The position numbers and the translations under genes were made by a program. From positions 4,763,547 through 4,827,546 of the forward strand of contig NZ_CP123897.1 in the NCBI RefSeq assembly GCF_029910655.1: a stretch of 64,000 nt of DNA, read 5' to 3'. Below the pieces are notes generated by a model that saw nothing but the letters and a program-made list of their open reading frames with translations, ran no database searches and had not been told where the DNA came from. This stretch comes from Methylomonas sp. UP202. Lineage in GTDB: Bacteria; Pseudomonadota; Gammaproteobacteria; Methylococcales; Methylomonadaceae. Shown in pieces: positions 1 through 11,400 of the stretch; within the stretch, counting starts at the first letter, position 1, and the number at the start of each line of letters is the position of its first letter.

Positions 1-2478
1 GGCCAAGGTGCCCAAGGCCGCTTGTCCACCTTGCAACAGCGGCTTGGCCAAGACCTGCAAGGTATGGCCGGCGCCGACTTCCAATAACAGCAATTGCCCG
101 AATTCGGCGCACAGCGTCTGCAAGCCGTCGGCGAAACGCACCGGTTTCAGCATGTGTTGTTGCCAATACGCAGCCGACGAATCGGTCGCATCGTACCAGC
201 CACCGCTCAAGTTGGAGACAAAGGGAATGGCATTGGGCCGCAGGTTCAGCGTTTGGAACGACTCGGCAAACTGGTCAGCCGCCGTCTGCATCAACGGCGA
301 ATGGAAAGCATGGGACACCGCCAAGGGATGATAGGCAATGCCTTGCTCTTTCAGGGTCGGCAATAAGCGATCGATGGCCGTTTGACTGCCGCTTAACACG
401 CATTGGTTTTCGGCATTCACCGCCGCCAACACCAAGTCTTCAGTCAACCAGGGCCGGCATTGCGCTTCCGTCGCCCTGACCGCCAGCATACCGCCGGACG
501 GCGCTTCCGCCATCAAGCGAGCGCGTTCCGCCACCAGCGTTAAAGCCTGTTCCAGGCTAAATACCCCAGCGAGACAGGCCGCGACGTATTCGCCCAAACT
601 GTGGCCTATCATCGCCGCAGGTGCTATGCCCCAGGCAATCAATTGCCTGGCCAAGGCGTATTCGAAAACAAATAACGCCGGCTGAGTATGTTCGGTTTGC
701 CGTAGCCGCTGCTCCGCCTGCTGCTCCTGCCCAGGCTCCGGAAACATCAACATCCTTAAATCCAAACCCAACAGCGCTTGTAAATAGTCGCAGCAAACAT
801 CCACTTCCTGCTTAAACACCGCTTCGCTCTGGTAAAGCGCCCGCCCCATGCCGACTTTTTGCGTGCCCTGGCCGGGAAACATAAACACCAGCGCCGGTTT
901 GACGGTTGCGTCATAACCCTCATCCGGGCAACGCAAGGCTTGCACCGCTTGCTCGAGGTTATCCGCGACGACGACGCACCGCAGCGGCAACTCCCGGCGA
1001 CCGACCGCTAGACTATAAGCCACATCGGCCAGCGACAATTCTTTCCGCTGGGTTAAATGCTCGGCCAGCGACACCGCCAGCCGCGCCAAGGCTTCCGGTG
1101 ATTTGGCCGATAAGGGCAAGATTTGCCGCGCTCTGCCGGCGTCGGCGGAATGCAGGATTTCGGGGAATTCTTCCAGCACCACGTGAGCGTTGGTGCCGCC
1201 GATACCGAAAGAACTGACGCCGGCGCGGCGCGGGCACTCGGTCCGCGGCCAATCCTGCAACTGTCGGTTGACGTAGAAAGGACTTTGGTGGAAATCGATG
1301 TTCGGATTGGCTTGATTGAAATGCAGCGACGCCGGGATTTGCTGGTGCCGCAACATCAATGCCGCCTTGATCAAACCGGCGATGCCGGCTGCGGTATCCA
1401 TATGGCCGAGATTGGTTTTAATCGAACCCAACGCACAATACTGCTTTTGCTTCGCCCTGGCGAAAGCCTGTTTCAGCGCGGCCACCTCGATCGGATCACC
1501 CAGCGGCGTCGCCGTGCCGTGGGCTTCGACATAACCGATGCTATCGGCCGATACGCCCGCCACGGCCAGGGCTTCGGCAATAACCGCCGCTTGGCCGTTG
1601 ACGCTGGGCGCGGTAAATCCCAGCTTATCGGCACCGTCGTTATTGACCGCCGAGCCTTTGATGACCGCATAAATCGTATCACTATCCCGTAGCGCATCCT
1701 CCAGGCGTTTGAGCAACACCAGCCCGGCGCCGCTGGCGGGTACCGTGCCGCCCGCCTGGGCGTCGAAGGCCCGGCAATGGCCGTCCGCCGAAGGAATTCC
1801 GCCTTCTTGGTAGAGATAGCCCGCCCGTTGCGGCACCAATAACGTCGCCCCGCCCGCGATGGCCGCGTCGCATTGATAATCCCACAGGCTTTGGCAGGCG
1901 TAATGCACGGTAACCAAAGACGTCGAACAGGCCGTATTGACCGCGACCGCTGGGCCTTTCAGATTCAATTTATACGCCAGCCGGGTGGCGGCAAAGTCTT
2001 TATCGCTGCCGATCAGCATTTGGTAAAAATCGGTCGATTCTTTCAGCCGGTAATCGGTCAATAAATGGCTAAGCAAATAGATATTCATGCCCACGCCGAC
2101 ATAAGCGGCAATATCGCCTTCGAAGCGGTCCGGGTCCAGCGCGGCCATTTCCAACAACTGCCAGGCGCATTCGAGCAAGACCCGTTGCTGAGGGTCCATC
2201 AGCTCGGCTTCGCGCGGCGTGTAACCGAACAAATGCGCATCGAAATTTTCGATGCCTTCGATCATGCCCTTGGCTTTGACATAAGCCGGCTGCGCCAACT
2301 GCGACGGCGAAACGCCGGCGGCAAGCAGTTCCTCGTCGGAAAAAAACCGTATGCCCTCTTCGCCCTGAATCAACAAGCGCCATAAGTCCTCGATACCGTC
2401 CGCTTTCGGAAAGCGGCACGCCATGCTGACGATCGCGATCGGCTCCAATTCGTTTTCCGCTGACTGATGTTCGTTCAT
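1..2478 (-). CDS. Type I polyketide synthase, KS-AT portion (3' end beyond left edge)
   Basis: This is the fifth protein of the assembly line and should extend the peptidyl chain handed over by the upstream NRPS. I translated it by eye: ATG at 2478, open to base 1 (826 codons). The ketosynthase spans about residues 13-435, with active-site Cys184 in NTACSTSL, the HGTAT histidine motif and KTNLGHM. The acyltransferase spans about 510-800, with GHSLGEY (Ser near 627) and the HAFH motif that normally marks malonyl-CoA specificity. The N-terminus has only about 12 residues before the KS, so no coiled-coil docking helix is visible, unlike the three upstream PKS proteins. It starts 8 bp after the NRPS stop, which implies co-transcription and probably translational coupling. 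Reductive domains, ACP and any thioesterase must lie left of base 1. The family call is firm; what follows the AT is unknown. Confidence 0.95.
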   Translation of the reverse strand, partial: MNEHQSAENELEPIAIVSMACRFPKADGIEDLWRLLIQGEEGIRFFSDEELLAAGVSPSQLAQPAYVKAKGMIEGIENFDAHLFGYTPREAELMDPQQRVLLECAWQLLEMAALDPDRFEGDIAAYVGVGMNIYLLSHLLTDYRLKESTDFYQMLIGSDKDFAATRLAYKLNLKGPAVAVNTACSTSLVTVHYACQSLWDYQCDAAIAGGATLLVPQRAGYLYQEGGIPSADGHCRAFDAQAGGTVPASGAGLVLLKRLEDALRDSDTIYAVIKGSAVNNDGADKLGFTAPSVNGQAAVIAEALAVAGVSADSIGYVEAHGTATPLGDPIEVAALKQAFARAKQKQYCALGSIKTNLGHMDTAAGIAGLIKAALMLRHQQIPASLHFNQANPNIDFHQSPFYVNRQLQDWPRTECPRRAGVSSFGIGGTNAHVVLEEFPEILHSADAGRARQILPLSAKSPEALARLAVSLAEHLTQRKELSLADVAYSLAVGRRELPLRCVVVADNLEQAVQALRCPDEGYDATVKPALVFMFPGQGTQKVGMGRALYQSEAVFKQEVDVCCDYLQALLGLDLRMLMFPEPGQEQQAEQRLRQTEHTQPALFVFEYALARQLIAWGIAPAAMIGHSLGEYVAACLAGVFSLEQALTLVAERARLMAEAPSGGMLAVRATEAQCRPWLTEDLVLAAVNAENQCVLSGSQTAIDRLLPTLKEQGIAYHPLAVSHAFHSPLMQTAADQFAESFQTLNLRPNAIPFVSNLSGGWYDATDSSAAYWQQHMLKPVRFADGLQTLCAEFGQLLLLEVGAGHTLQVLAKPLLQGGQAALGTLA

Positions 2479-2486
2479 GGTTGCGC

Positions 2487-5400
2487 TTAGCTGTTGATTA
2501 GATTTTTACGCCGGACGGTTTTTTGCCTCGACGCTTTAAGTTCGGCTTTGGCAACGGCGGCGGAGGCATCCGCGCCGCTGTCATCCAGAAAAGCCGCCAA
2601 TTTGGCTATCGTCGGATAGCGGAATAAATCAACGGTTTGTAAGGCGGGATACTGTGGTTGCAGCGCGTTCCAGACTTGCATCAACAATAACGAATGGCCG
2701 CCCAAATCGAAGAAACTCTCTTCGGTGCCGAAATCGTCGCGCTGCAATACCTGCTGCCAGATGGCCAACAGTTGTTTTTGAGTTTGGGTTTTTGGCTGAC
2801 CGGCAACGGGTTTGGGACCGTCGCTACGTTGAGGTTTGGGCAAGGCTTTGCGGTCGACTTTTCCGGAATGGGTCAACGCAAACGTTTCCAAATGAATAAA
2901 TTCGCTAGGCAGCATATAAGCGGGCAAATACTCCGCCAAGTAATCGCGCAGCTCGCGGGCCGACGAAAGCTTGCCGCGATAGTAAACCAGCAATTGCTGG
3001 TTGTCCGCCTGCGTTTGATTGATGACGGCCACCGCTTGCTCGATATCGGCTCTATCTTCCAGCCGGGCTTCGATCTCGCCCAGCTCTATCCGATAACCGC
3101 GGATTTTGGCTTGAAAATCGAGCCGTCCCAAGTATTCGATGCTGCCGTCGAGATGGCGAACGACCTGATCTCCGGTGCGGTACATGCGTTCGCCGGCGGC
3201 CGAAAAAGGATCGAGGATGAAGCGCTCGGCCGTCAAACCGGCGCGATGCCGATACCCCCTGGCCACGCCCTCCCCGGCTATCATCAACTCGCCGGGAAAA
3301 CCCGGCGGCAGCAGATTCAAGTCTTCATCGACCACGTACAACCGGGTGTTGGCCAAAGGCTCGCCTAGTTTGATCTTGCCGTCGCCCGTTACCAGGCAAC
3401 GGCTAGACCAAACCGTGGTCTCGGTCGGACCGTAGACATTCCACACTTCGCCAGCTCGCTGCCTAAGCTGGTCGGCCAAATTTAGCGGCAAGGCTTCGCC
3501 GCCGCACAACACCTTAAAGCCAGGCCTGCCTTGCCAACCGGAAGCGAGCAACAGGCGCCAACTGGCGGGCGTCGCCTGCATCAACGTAATATCGTGCTCT
3601 TGCAATAAAGCCTGTAAGACGTGGCCGTCAGCGCTTTGCAGGCTATCGGCCAATACCACGGTGGCGCCCACCGTCAGCGGCAAATACAACTCCAACGCGG
3701 CAATGTCGAACGCCAAGGTCGTCACCGCCAACAAGCGGTCGTCGGCAACGATGCCGGGCCGTTCCGCCATGGTCAGCATGAAATTAACGATATTTTTATG
3801 ACTGATTTGAACGGCTTTCGGCTTGCCGGTCGAGCCGGACGTGTAAATCACGTAAGCCAGATTATCGGGCCTGACCTTGACTTGCTCGCACCGCGTTTCG
3901 GCGGCGTCGGCCGATAGCCGGGCGACATCGCATGTGGCGACCGGAAACGCCGGCGCGGTCGAACCATACACCAGCACCAACGCCGCCCCCGAATCTTCGA
4001 CCATATAGTGCAAACGCTTGACCGGCAAATTCAAATCCAGCGGCAAATACGCGGCACCGGTTTTCAATACCGCCAGCAACGCCACGATCATTTCGATGCA
4101 ACGCGGCATGCAGATCGCGACGACGCTTTCGACGCCGATACCCAACGCCTGCAACTGCCCGGCCATGCGCTCGGCCCGCTGTTCCAACTCGGCATAGCTC
4201 AGCGATTGCTCGCCGAATGTCACGGCGGTTTTATTGGCGGACTGCCGCGCCTGCCGCTCGATCAGACTATGCAAACACAGTCCCGGCAGACAATGGCTGG
4301 CGACCGCCCGCCGGTCAAGCTGCACCAAATCTTGCTGCGCCGCTTGCGACAACAAGCCTATCCCCGACAGCAAAGCGCCAGGTGCGCTTATCATCCGCGT
4401 CAGGATGTCTTGCAAATGCCGTAACACACCTTGAATAGCGTCGGCGTCGAAGCGTTGCCGTTGATAGGAAATTTTCAAGCTCAATTCCCGGCCCGGCGTC
4501 ACCAGCAGCGTCAACGGCAAGTCGGTTTGCTCGTAAACTTGAAAATCGTTCAGCTGCAAGATCGATGAGGACTGGCTCAGCGCTTCGTCTATCGGATAGT
4601 TTTCGAAGATGAACAGCGTGTCAAACAGTGCCTGACCCGCCGGCACTTGACTCCAGCCTTGCATTTCGGCCAGTTGCAAATAAGTAAAAGGCTCACGCTC
4701 CATGCCGTCGTCCATCAATTGTCGCAACAGTTGTTCCACGGTTTGCCCCGATGCCAACTTCGCGCGTACCGGCACGGTGTTGATAAACAGACCCAGCATG
4801 TCGCCAACCCGCTCCAACTCGGCCGGCCGGCCGGAAACCGTCAAACCGAACAGAATGTCGCGGCTGCCGCAATACCGGCTCAGCAACACGACCCAAGCCG
4901 CCTGCAACACAATGTTGACCGTCACCCGTTGTTGCTGAGCAAACTGTTGCAAAGCGGCCGTCGTCTTACGATCCAAAACCGCTTGCGCTTGAGCAAACTC
5001 CGCCTGCCGGCTATGGCTGTCGCCACCGCTATCGATCGCCAGTTTGTTAACGTCGCTAAATCCATCGAGTTGCCGCCGCCAATAAGCCTCCATCGTGCGG
5101 CTATCCTGTTCGAGCAACCAAGCAATATAGTCGCGAAAAGGCCTTCTATCCGGCAAACACGGTTGCCGGCCGCTTACGTAAGCGGCATAAAGACCGAAGG
5201 CGTCCTCGATCAGTTTCGGCAAACTCCAGCCGTCCAGCAAAATATGATGATAGCTGCAAACAAACACCGATTCCGTGACACTCAAACGCAATAGGGCAAA
5301 GCGCAATAACGGCTGGGCTTTAACATCGAACGGCGTTTGCCTGTCTTGGCGTAAAAAGCTTGCCGATAATTGCTGCCGTTCCGCCGGCGACTTTTTGCTG

Positions 5401-8400
5401 TAATCGAGGTCCCGCCACACGAACGGCACATCATCAAACACCACTTGCAGTGGTTGCCGCGCGCCCGGCCAATCGAAGCCCGTCCTTAAAATCGAGTGCC
5501 GCCGCATCAATTCCCGCCAAGCTCGCCGCCAGGAATCGACTTGCAGCTCACCGCTGAAACGCCAACTGACTTGTTGCAAGTAGCTGCCGGATTGGCTGTC
5601 GAACACGCTGTGAAACAGCAAGCCTTGCTGTAACGGCGCGAGCGGATAAACATCCCGCACGCCGCCGCGCCGCCTCATGTCGCTCAGCCTTTGCTCGTCC
5701 GGCATTGCCAACTCGAAGCCGGATTCGACGGGTGCCTGGGCCAAAAGGCCACTCAAATGGCGTTTAAAATCGGCGAGCAATTGCAAAACGGTCGAACGAT
5801 CGAACTGTAACGGGCTGTAACGCAACTCCAGCCTTAGACAATCTTGATGTACCGCGCCATTAAAATCCATCAACAAGCCAAAATCCTGCCGGCCGGAGCG
5901 CTCGTCGCCGCGTCGTTCTTGCGCCTGGGCGATGAATACCGAAGCCTGTTTAGCCTTCTCGAAACGCCCCAAGTAATTGAAGCGAATACCGGTAGCCCGT
6001 TGTTCCGCATCCTCCAGTTTCCTTCGCAGAGTCGCGTCGGCGCTCAAATAACGCAAAACACCGTAACTCAAGCCCCGATGCGGCAAAGCGCGCATGGCCG
6101 CTTTGACAGCGGACAAGGCCGTTGCTAGGTTTGCCTCGACCGCCAACGGAAACAGCGAGGTAAACCAGCCAACGCTCCTGGAAACGTCCAAATCCTCGAA
6201 CACATTTTCCCGGCCATGACCTTCGAGTTCGATGACTAGCGTAGTTTTGCCCAAGCGTTGCCACAAGCTTTCCAGCAGCGCCGCCAGCAACACTTCTTCG
6301 ACGCTGGCTTGTAAGGCTCTCGGCGCCAGCATCAAGGCTTGAGTGATCTCATGGTCGAGTTGCAAGGACTCGACGACGGTATCGGCCAAGGTTATCTTGT
6401 TGCCGGCCGCATGGTCCAAGGGCAAGCGGGCAAAGCCATACTCACAATGGCGCAGCCAATAGGCTTGGTCGGGCAAGGTATTGGACCATTGCCGCAAGCG
6501 CTCGGCCCAAGCGGGAAAGGCACTGGTTTTTTTCGGCAAATTCGGGACTTGTCCGGCGCTTGCCGCCTGATAAGCCAGCTGTAAATCTTCCAACAAAATC
6601 CGCCAAGAGACGCCGTCCACCAACAAGTGATGCAACACCAAAAACAAACGGCTATTTCGGTCTTGCCCCTTCGCTTGGAACAACACGACCTTTAGCAACG
6701 GCGCATTGAGCCATTGCAGCGAAGCTTGGACGGCTTCGGCCTGCTCGGCCAAATCCTCGGCATCGCGGAAGGTTTTCAACTGAAGCACCTGCTCTATCTC
6801 ACCATCGGATGGGATATAAAGCTCGACCGGCGACCTGACTTGCATTCTGAGGACATCGTGATGATCGAGCACCGCCGCCAAGCTCTTCCGCAATGCGGCA
6901 ACGTCGATATCAGACGGCACTTCCAACAGCACTGACTGATTGAAATGCTGAACATCCTTGGTCACCGTCTCGAAAAAGTAATGCACTATCGGAGTAGGCA
7001 TCACCGTCCCCGTAACCCGTCCTTGCTCGGCGCTGGATTTTTCGGCCGCCTCGGCCGATTCGGCGAGAACGGCAATCGTCTGGGCGGAAAACAACTGCTT
7101 CAAATCCAGTCGGATCCCGGCTTGTCTTGCCTTAGCCACGATCTGAATGCTTAAAATAGAATCGCCGCCCAATTCGAAATAGTTGTCGTCGATGCCGATG
7201 CGGTCTTGGTTCAAGACTTCCCGCCAGATACCCACCAAGCGTTGTTCCACGGCATTGCGCGCTTCCCGGTAGGGCTGTTGGACTTGAATGTCCGGTTCTT
7301 TCAGCGCTTTGCGGTCCAGTTTGCCGCTAGCGGTCAACGGCAATTGCTCTAGCCTGACAGTTTGGCTCGGCCGCATGTAATCGGGCAGTTGCTGCAATTG
7401 CTGCTTGACGGCCTGATCGAAATCGGCCGCGTGGCTCACCACATAGGCCACCAAGCGTTTACTTTGCCCTTGGCTCCAAACCTTGACCGCCGCCTCTTGA
7501 ATCTCGGCATGCTGTTTGAGCACGCTTTCGATTTCGCCCAACTCGATCCGAAAGCCTCTGAGCTTGATTTGGCCGTCTTCCCGGCCTTGGTATTCGATGA
7601 CGCCGTTCGCCCGGTAGCGGCATATGTCGCCAGTCCGGTACAGCCTTTCGCCGTCGCCGAACGGATTGGGTACGAAGCGTTCCGCGGTCAGCTGCGGCTT
7701 TTGCTGGTAGCCCCGCGCCAAGCCGATGCCGGCGATATACAGTTCCCCGGACACACCGACCGGCACCGGCTGTAACTGGCCGTCGAGGATGTATAGGCGC
7801 AGGTTGTCGATCGGTTTGCCGATCGCGACGATGGGGCTGGCGGTGTCGTCTTCATGGCAAGGCCATTCGCTGACGTCGATCGCCGCTTCGGTCGGGCCGT
7901 AGAGATTGTAGAGACGCGCCGATGTCAATTTGCCGTAAACCTGTTGTTGCAGGCTCAACGGTAAGGCTTCGCCGCTGCAGATGATGCGCCGTAAGCTGTT
8001 GCAGTGTGCCGCTTCGGGGTCGTCGATGAAGGCTTGCAGCATGGACGGCACGAAGTGCAGGGTGTCGATGTGCTGGGCTTGGATCAGTTTGGCCAGGTAA
8101 TCGCTGTCTTTATGTCCGCCCGGTTTGGCGATGACCAAACGGGCGCCGGCGATCAACGGCCAGAAAAATTCCCAGACCGAGACGTCGAAGCTGTACGGGG
8201 TTTTTTGCAAGACGCTGTTTTGCCCGCTCAATGCGTAACGGCGCTGCATCCAGTTGAGCCGGTTGGCCAGCGCTTGATGGTGGTTGGCCACGCCTTTCGG
8301 TTGGCCGGTGGAGCCCGAGGTGTAAATCAGATAGGCGAGCTGTTGCGGATGGCATTCAAGGGCCGGCGCGCCGGCCGGTTGCTGGGCCAGCTCGGTTTGC

Positions 8401-11400
8401 AAGGCTTCGATGATCAGCACTTGGCCGGGATAATCTTGCAGCTTGGCGGCCAAGGCCTGCTGGGTCAGACACCAGCCGGCACCGGCATTGGCGATCATAT
8501 AGTCCAAGCGTTCTTGCGGGTAGTCGGGGTCTAGCGGCACATAAGCCGCGCCGGCCTTGACGATCGAATGCAGGCTGACCACCAACTCCAGGCTGCGCTC
8601 CATACACACCGCCACCAGGCTTTCGGTGCCGACGCCTTGCGAGATTAGATAATGCGCCAATTGGTTGCTGCGCAGCTCTAGTTCTGCATAAGTCCATTGG
8701 CTTTGTTCGAACACCAGGGCGATGGCCTCCGGCGTTTGCTTTGCCTGACGGCTCAACAACTCCGGGATCAAGGCCTCAGGATATGCGTACTCGGTGGCGT
8801 TCCAGTCTTCGAGACAACGCTTTCGTTCTTGGGCCTCAAGCAAGGCAAACTCGGCCAAGGGTTTAGCGCCGGCCGACAACAGGAAATTCAACGCCGATTT
8901 AAAATGCGCCAACAGCCTGTTGACGGTAGCGGCGGCAAAAACCTCGGCTTGGAACATGGCCTTGATTTGCAATTGTTCGCCCGGCACGACGACCAGCGTC
9001 AGCGGATAATTGGTTTGTTCCTTGAACTGCGCGGCAACGATTTTCAAACCCGCCTGTTCGTCATTCAGCAAGCCGGCGTCCAACGGATAATTTTCCAGCA
9101 CCAGCAAACTTTGAAACAAAGACTGGCCGGCCGCATGGCGGCCGCTGCATTCCACGATCTTGCTCAACGGTAAATAAGCGTGGGCATCGCGCTTGAACTG
9201 TTCGGCGGTCAGCGCTTGCAACCAATCACAGACCGATCGCCGGTTATCGATATGGGCCGCGACCGGAATCGTATTGATGAACAAGCCTACGACAGACTCA
9301 ATCCCCGGCAATTGCGGCGGCCGGCCGGAAACCGTCATGCCGAACACGACGTTTTGCTCCGAACTGTACCGGCTCAAGATCAAGGCCCAGGCCGCCTGCA
9401 ACAACACCGCTAGCGTGGTGCGCTCCTGTTTAACGAAAGCGCCGATGCGGCGGCTTAATTCCGCCTCCCAAACCGTCGCCGCGTCGGCATAACCGGCACA
9501 GGTTTTCGGTTCGACGCAAGGCAGCACGGTCGCGGCCTGAATCGCCGCCAACTGTTGTTGCCAATATTGCATGGCCGGCTGCGGGTCTTGCTGTGCCAGC
9601 CAATGCAGATAATCGGCAAACGGCCTGAGCGGTTTTGCCTGGTAGGCCTGTCCCTGCACCAACGCTTGATACTGCTTGGCAACGTCCTGCAAAACCAAAG
9701 GCAAGGACCAGCCATCCATCAATAAATGATGGTAACTCCAGAGTAAACAATATCGCCGCTCGCCCAGTTTAATTAAGCTCAAATGCGACAACGGGCCACG
9801 GCTGACGTCGAAGCCTTGCCCGGCTTGTTGCTGCTGCAATAGCGCCTGCCGTTGCCGCTGTTCGTCGGCCGCCATGGCGCTCCAGTCCAGTACCTGCCAC
9901 GAGCAAAACCCGGTTTCTATCAATTGCTGATAAGGTTTGCCGCCGCTTTGTTGCCAAATAAACACCCTTCTTAAAGCATCGTGGCGCAGAAAAACCGCCC
10001 ACCAAGCTTGTTTAAACAAATCGGCTTGCAGATCGCCCTCGAACGTCAAAACCACCTGTTGGCAGTAAACGCCTTTGTCGTCATCGTACAAGGCATGAAA
10101 CAGCATGCCTTCCTGAGTCGGCGACAACGGCAGGCATTGGTTATCGCCATCGGCGGCGGCGACCATCGATTGTTCGGTTTGTTTAGCCAAGCCGGCCAAT
10201 TCGGCAATCGTCTGGCCGAGGAATAAATCCTCGACCCGCAACTCAAGGCCGGCCTCTCTGGCTCTGGCCACGATCTGAATGCTTAAAATAGAATCGCCGC
10301 CCAATTCGAAATAGTTGTCGTCGATGCCGATGCGGTCTTGGTTCAAGACTTCCCGCCAGATACCCACCAAGCGTTGTTCCACGGCATTGCGCGCTTCCCG
10401 GTAGGGCTGTTGGGCTTGAATGTCCGGTTCTTTCAGCGCTTTGCGGTCCAGTTTGCCGCTAGCGGTCAACGGCAGTTGCTCTAGCCTGACAGTTTGGCTC
10501 GGCCGCATGTAATCGGGCAGTTGCTGCAATTGCTGCTTGACGGCCTGATCGAAGTCGGCCGCGTGGCTCACCACATAAGCCACCAAGCGTTTACTTTGCC
10601 CTTGGCTCCAAACCTTGACCGCCGCCTCTTGAATCTCGGCATGCTGTTTGAGCACGCTTTCGATTTCGCCCAACTCGATCCGAAAGCCTCTGAGCTTAAT
10701 TTGGCCATCTTCGCGGCCTTGGTATTCGATGACGCCGTCGGCCCGGTAGCGGCATATGTCGCCGGTCCGGTACAGCCTTTCGCCTTGACCGAACGGATTG
10801 GGTACGAAGCGTTCGGCGGTCAGCTGCGGCTTTTGCTGATAGCCGCGCGCCAAGCCGATGCCGGCGATGTACAGTTCGCCGGACACGCCGATCGGCACCG
10901 GCTGCAGTTGGCCGTCGAGGATGTATAAACGTAGGTTGTCGATCGGTTTGCCGATGGCAACTATCGCGCTGGCGGTGTCGGCTGCGTCGCAAGCCCATTC
11001 GCTGACGTCGATCGCCGCTTCGGTCGGGCCGTAGAGATTGTAGAGACGCACCGATGGCAGCTTGCCGTAGACCTGTTGTTGCAGGCTCAACGGTAAGGCT
11101 TCGCCGCTGCAGATGATGCGCCGTAAGCTGCCGCAGTGTGCCGCTTCGGGGTCGTCGATGAAGGCTTGCAGCATGGACGGCACGAAGTGCAGGGTGTCGA
11201 TGTGCTGGGCCTGGATCAGTTTGGCCAGGTAATCGCTGTCTTTATGTCCGCCCGGTTTGGCGATGACCAAACGGGCGCCGGCGATCAACGGCCAGAAAAA
11301 TTCCCAGACCGAGACGTCGAAGCTGTACGGGGTTTTTTGTAAGACCCGGTCTTGCTCGCTCAATGGGTAACGCCGCTGCATCCACTGGATCCGGTTGGCC

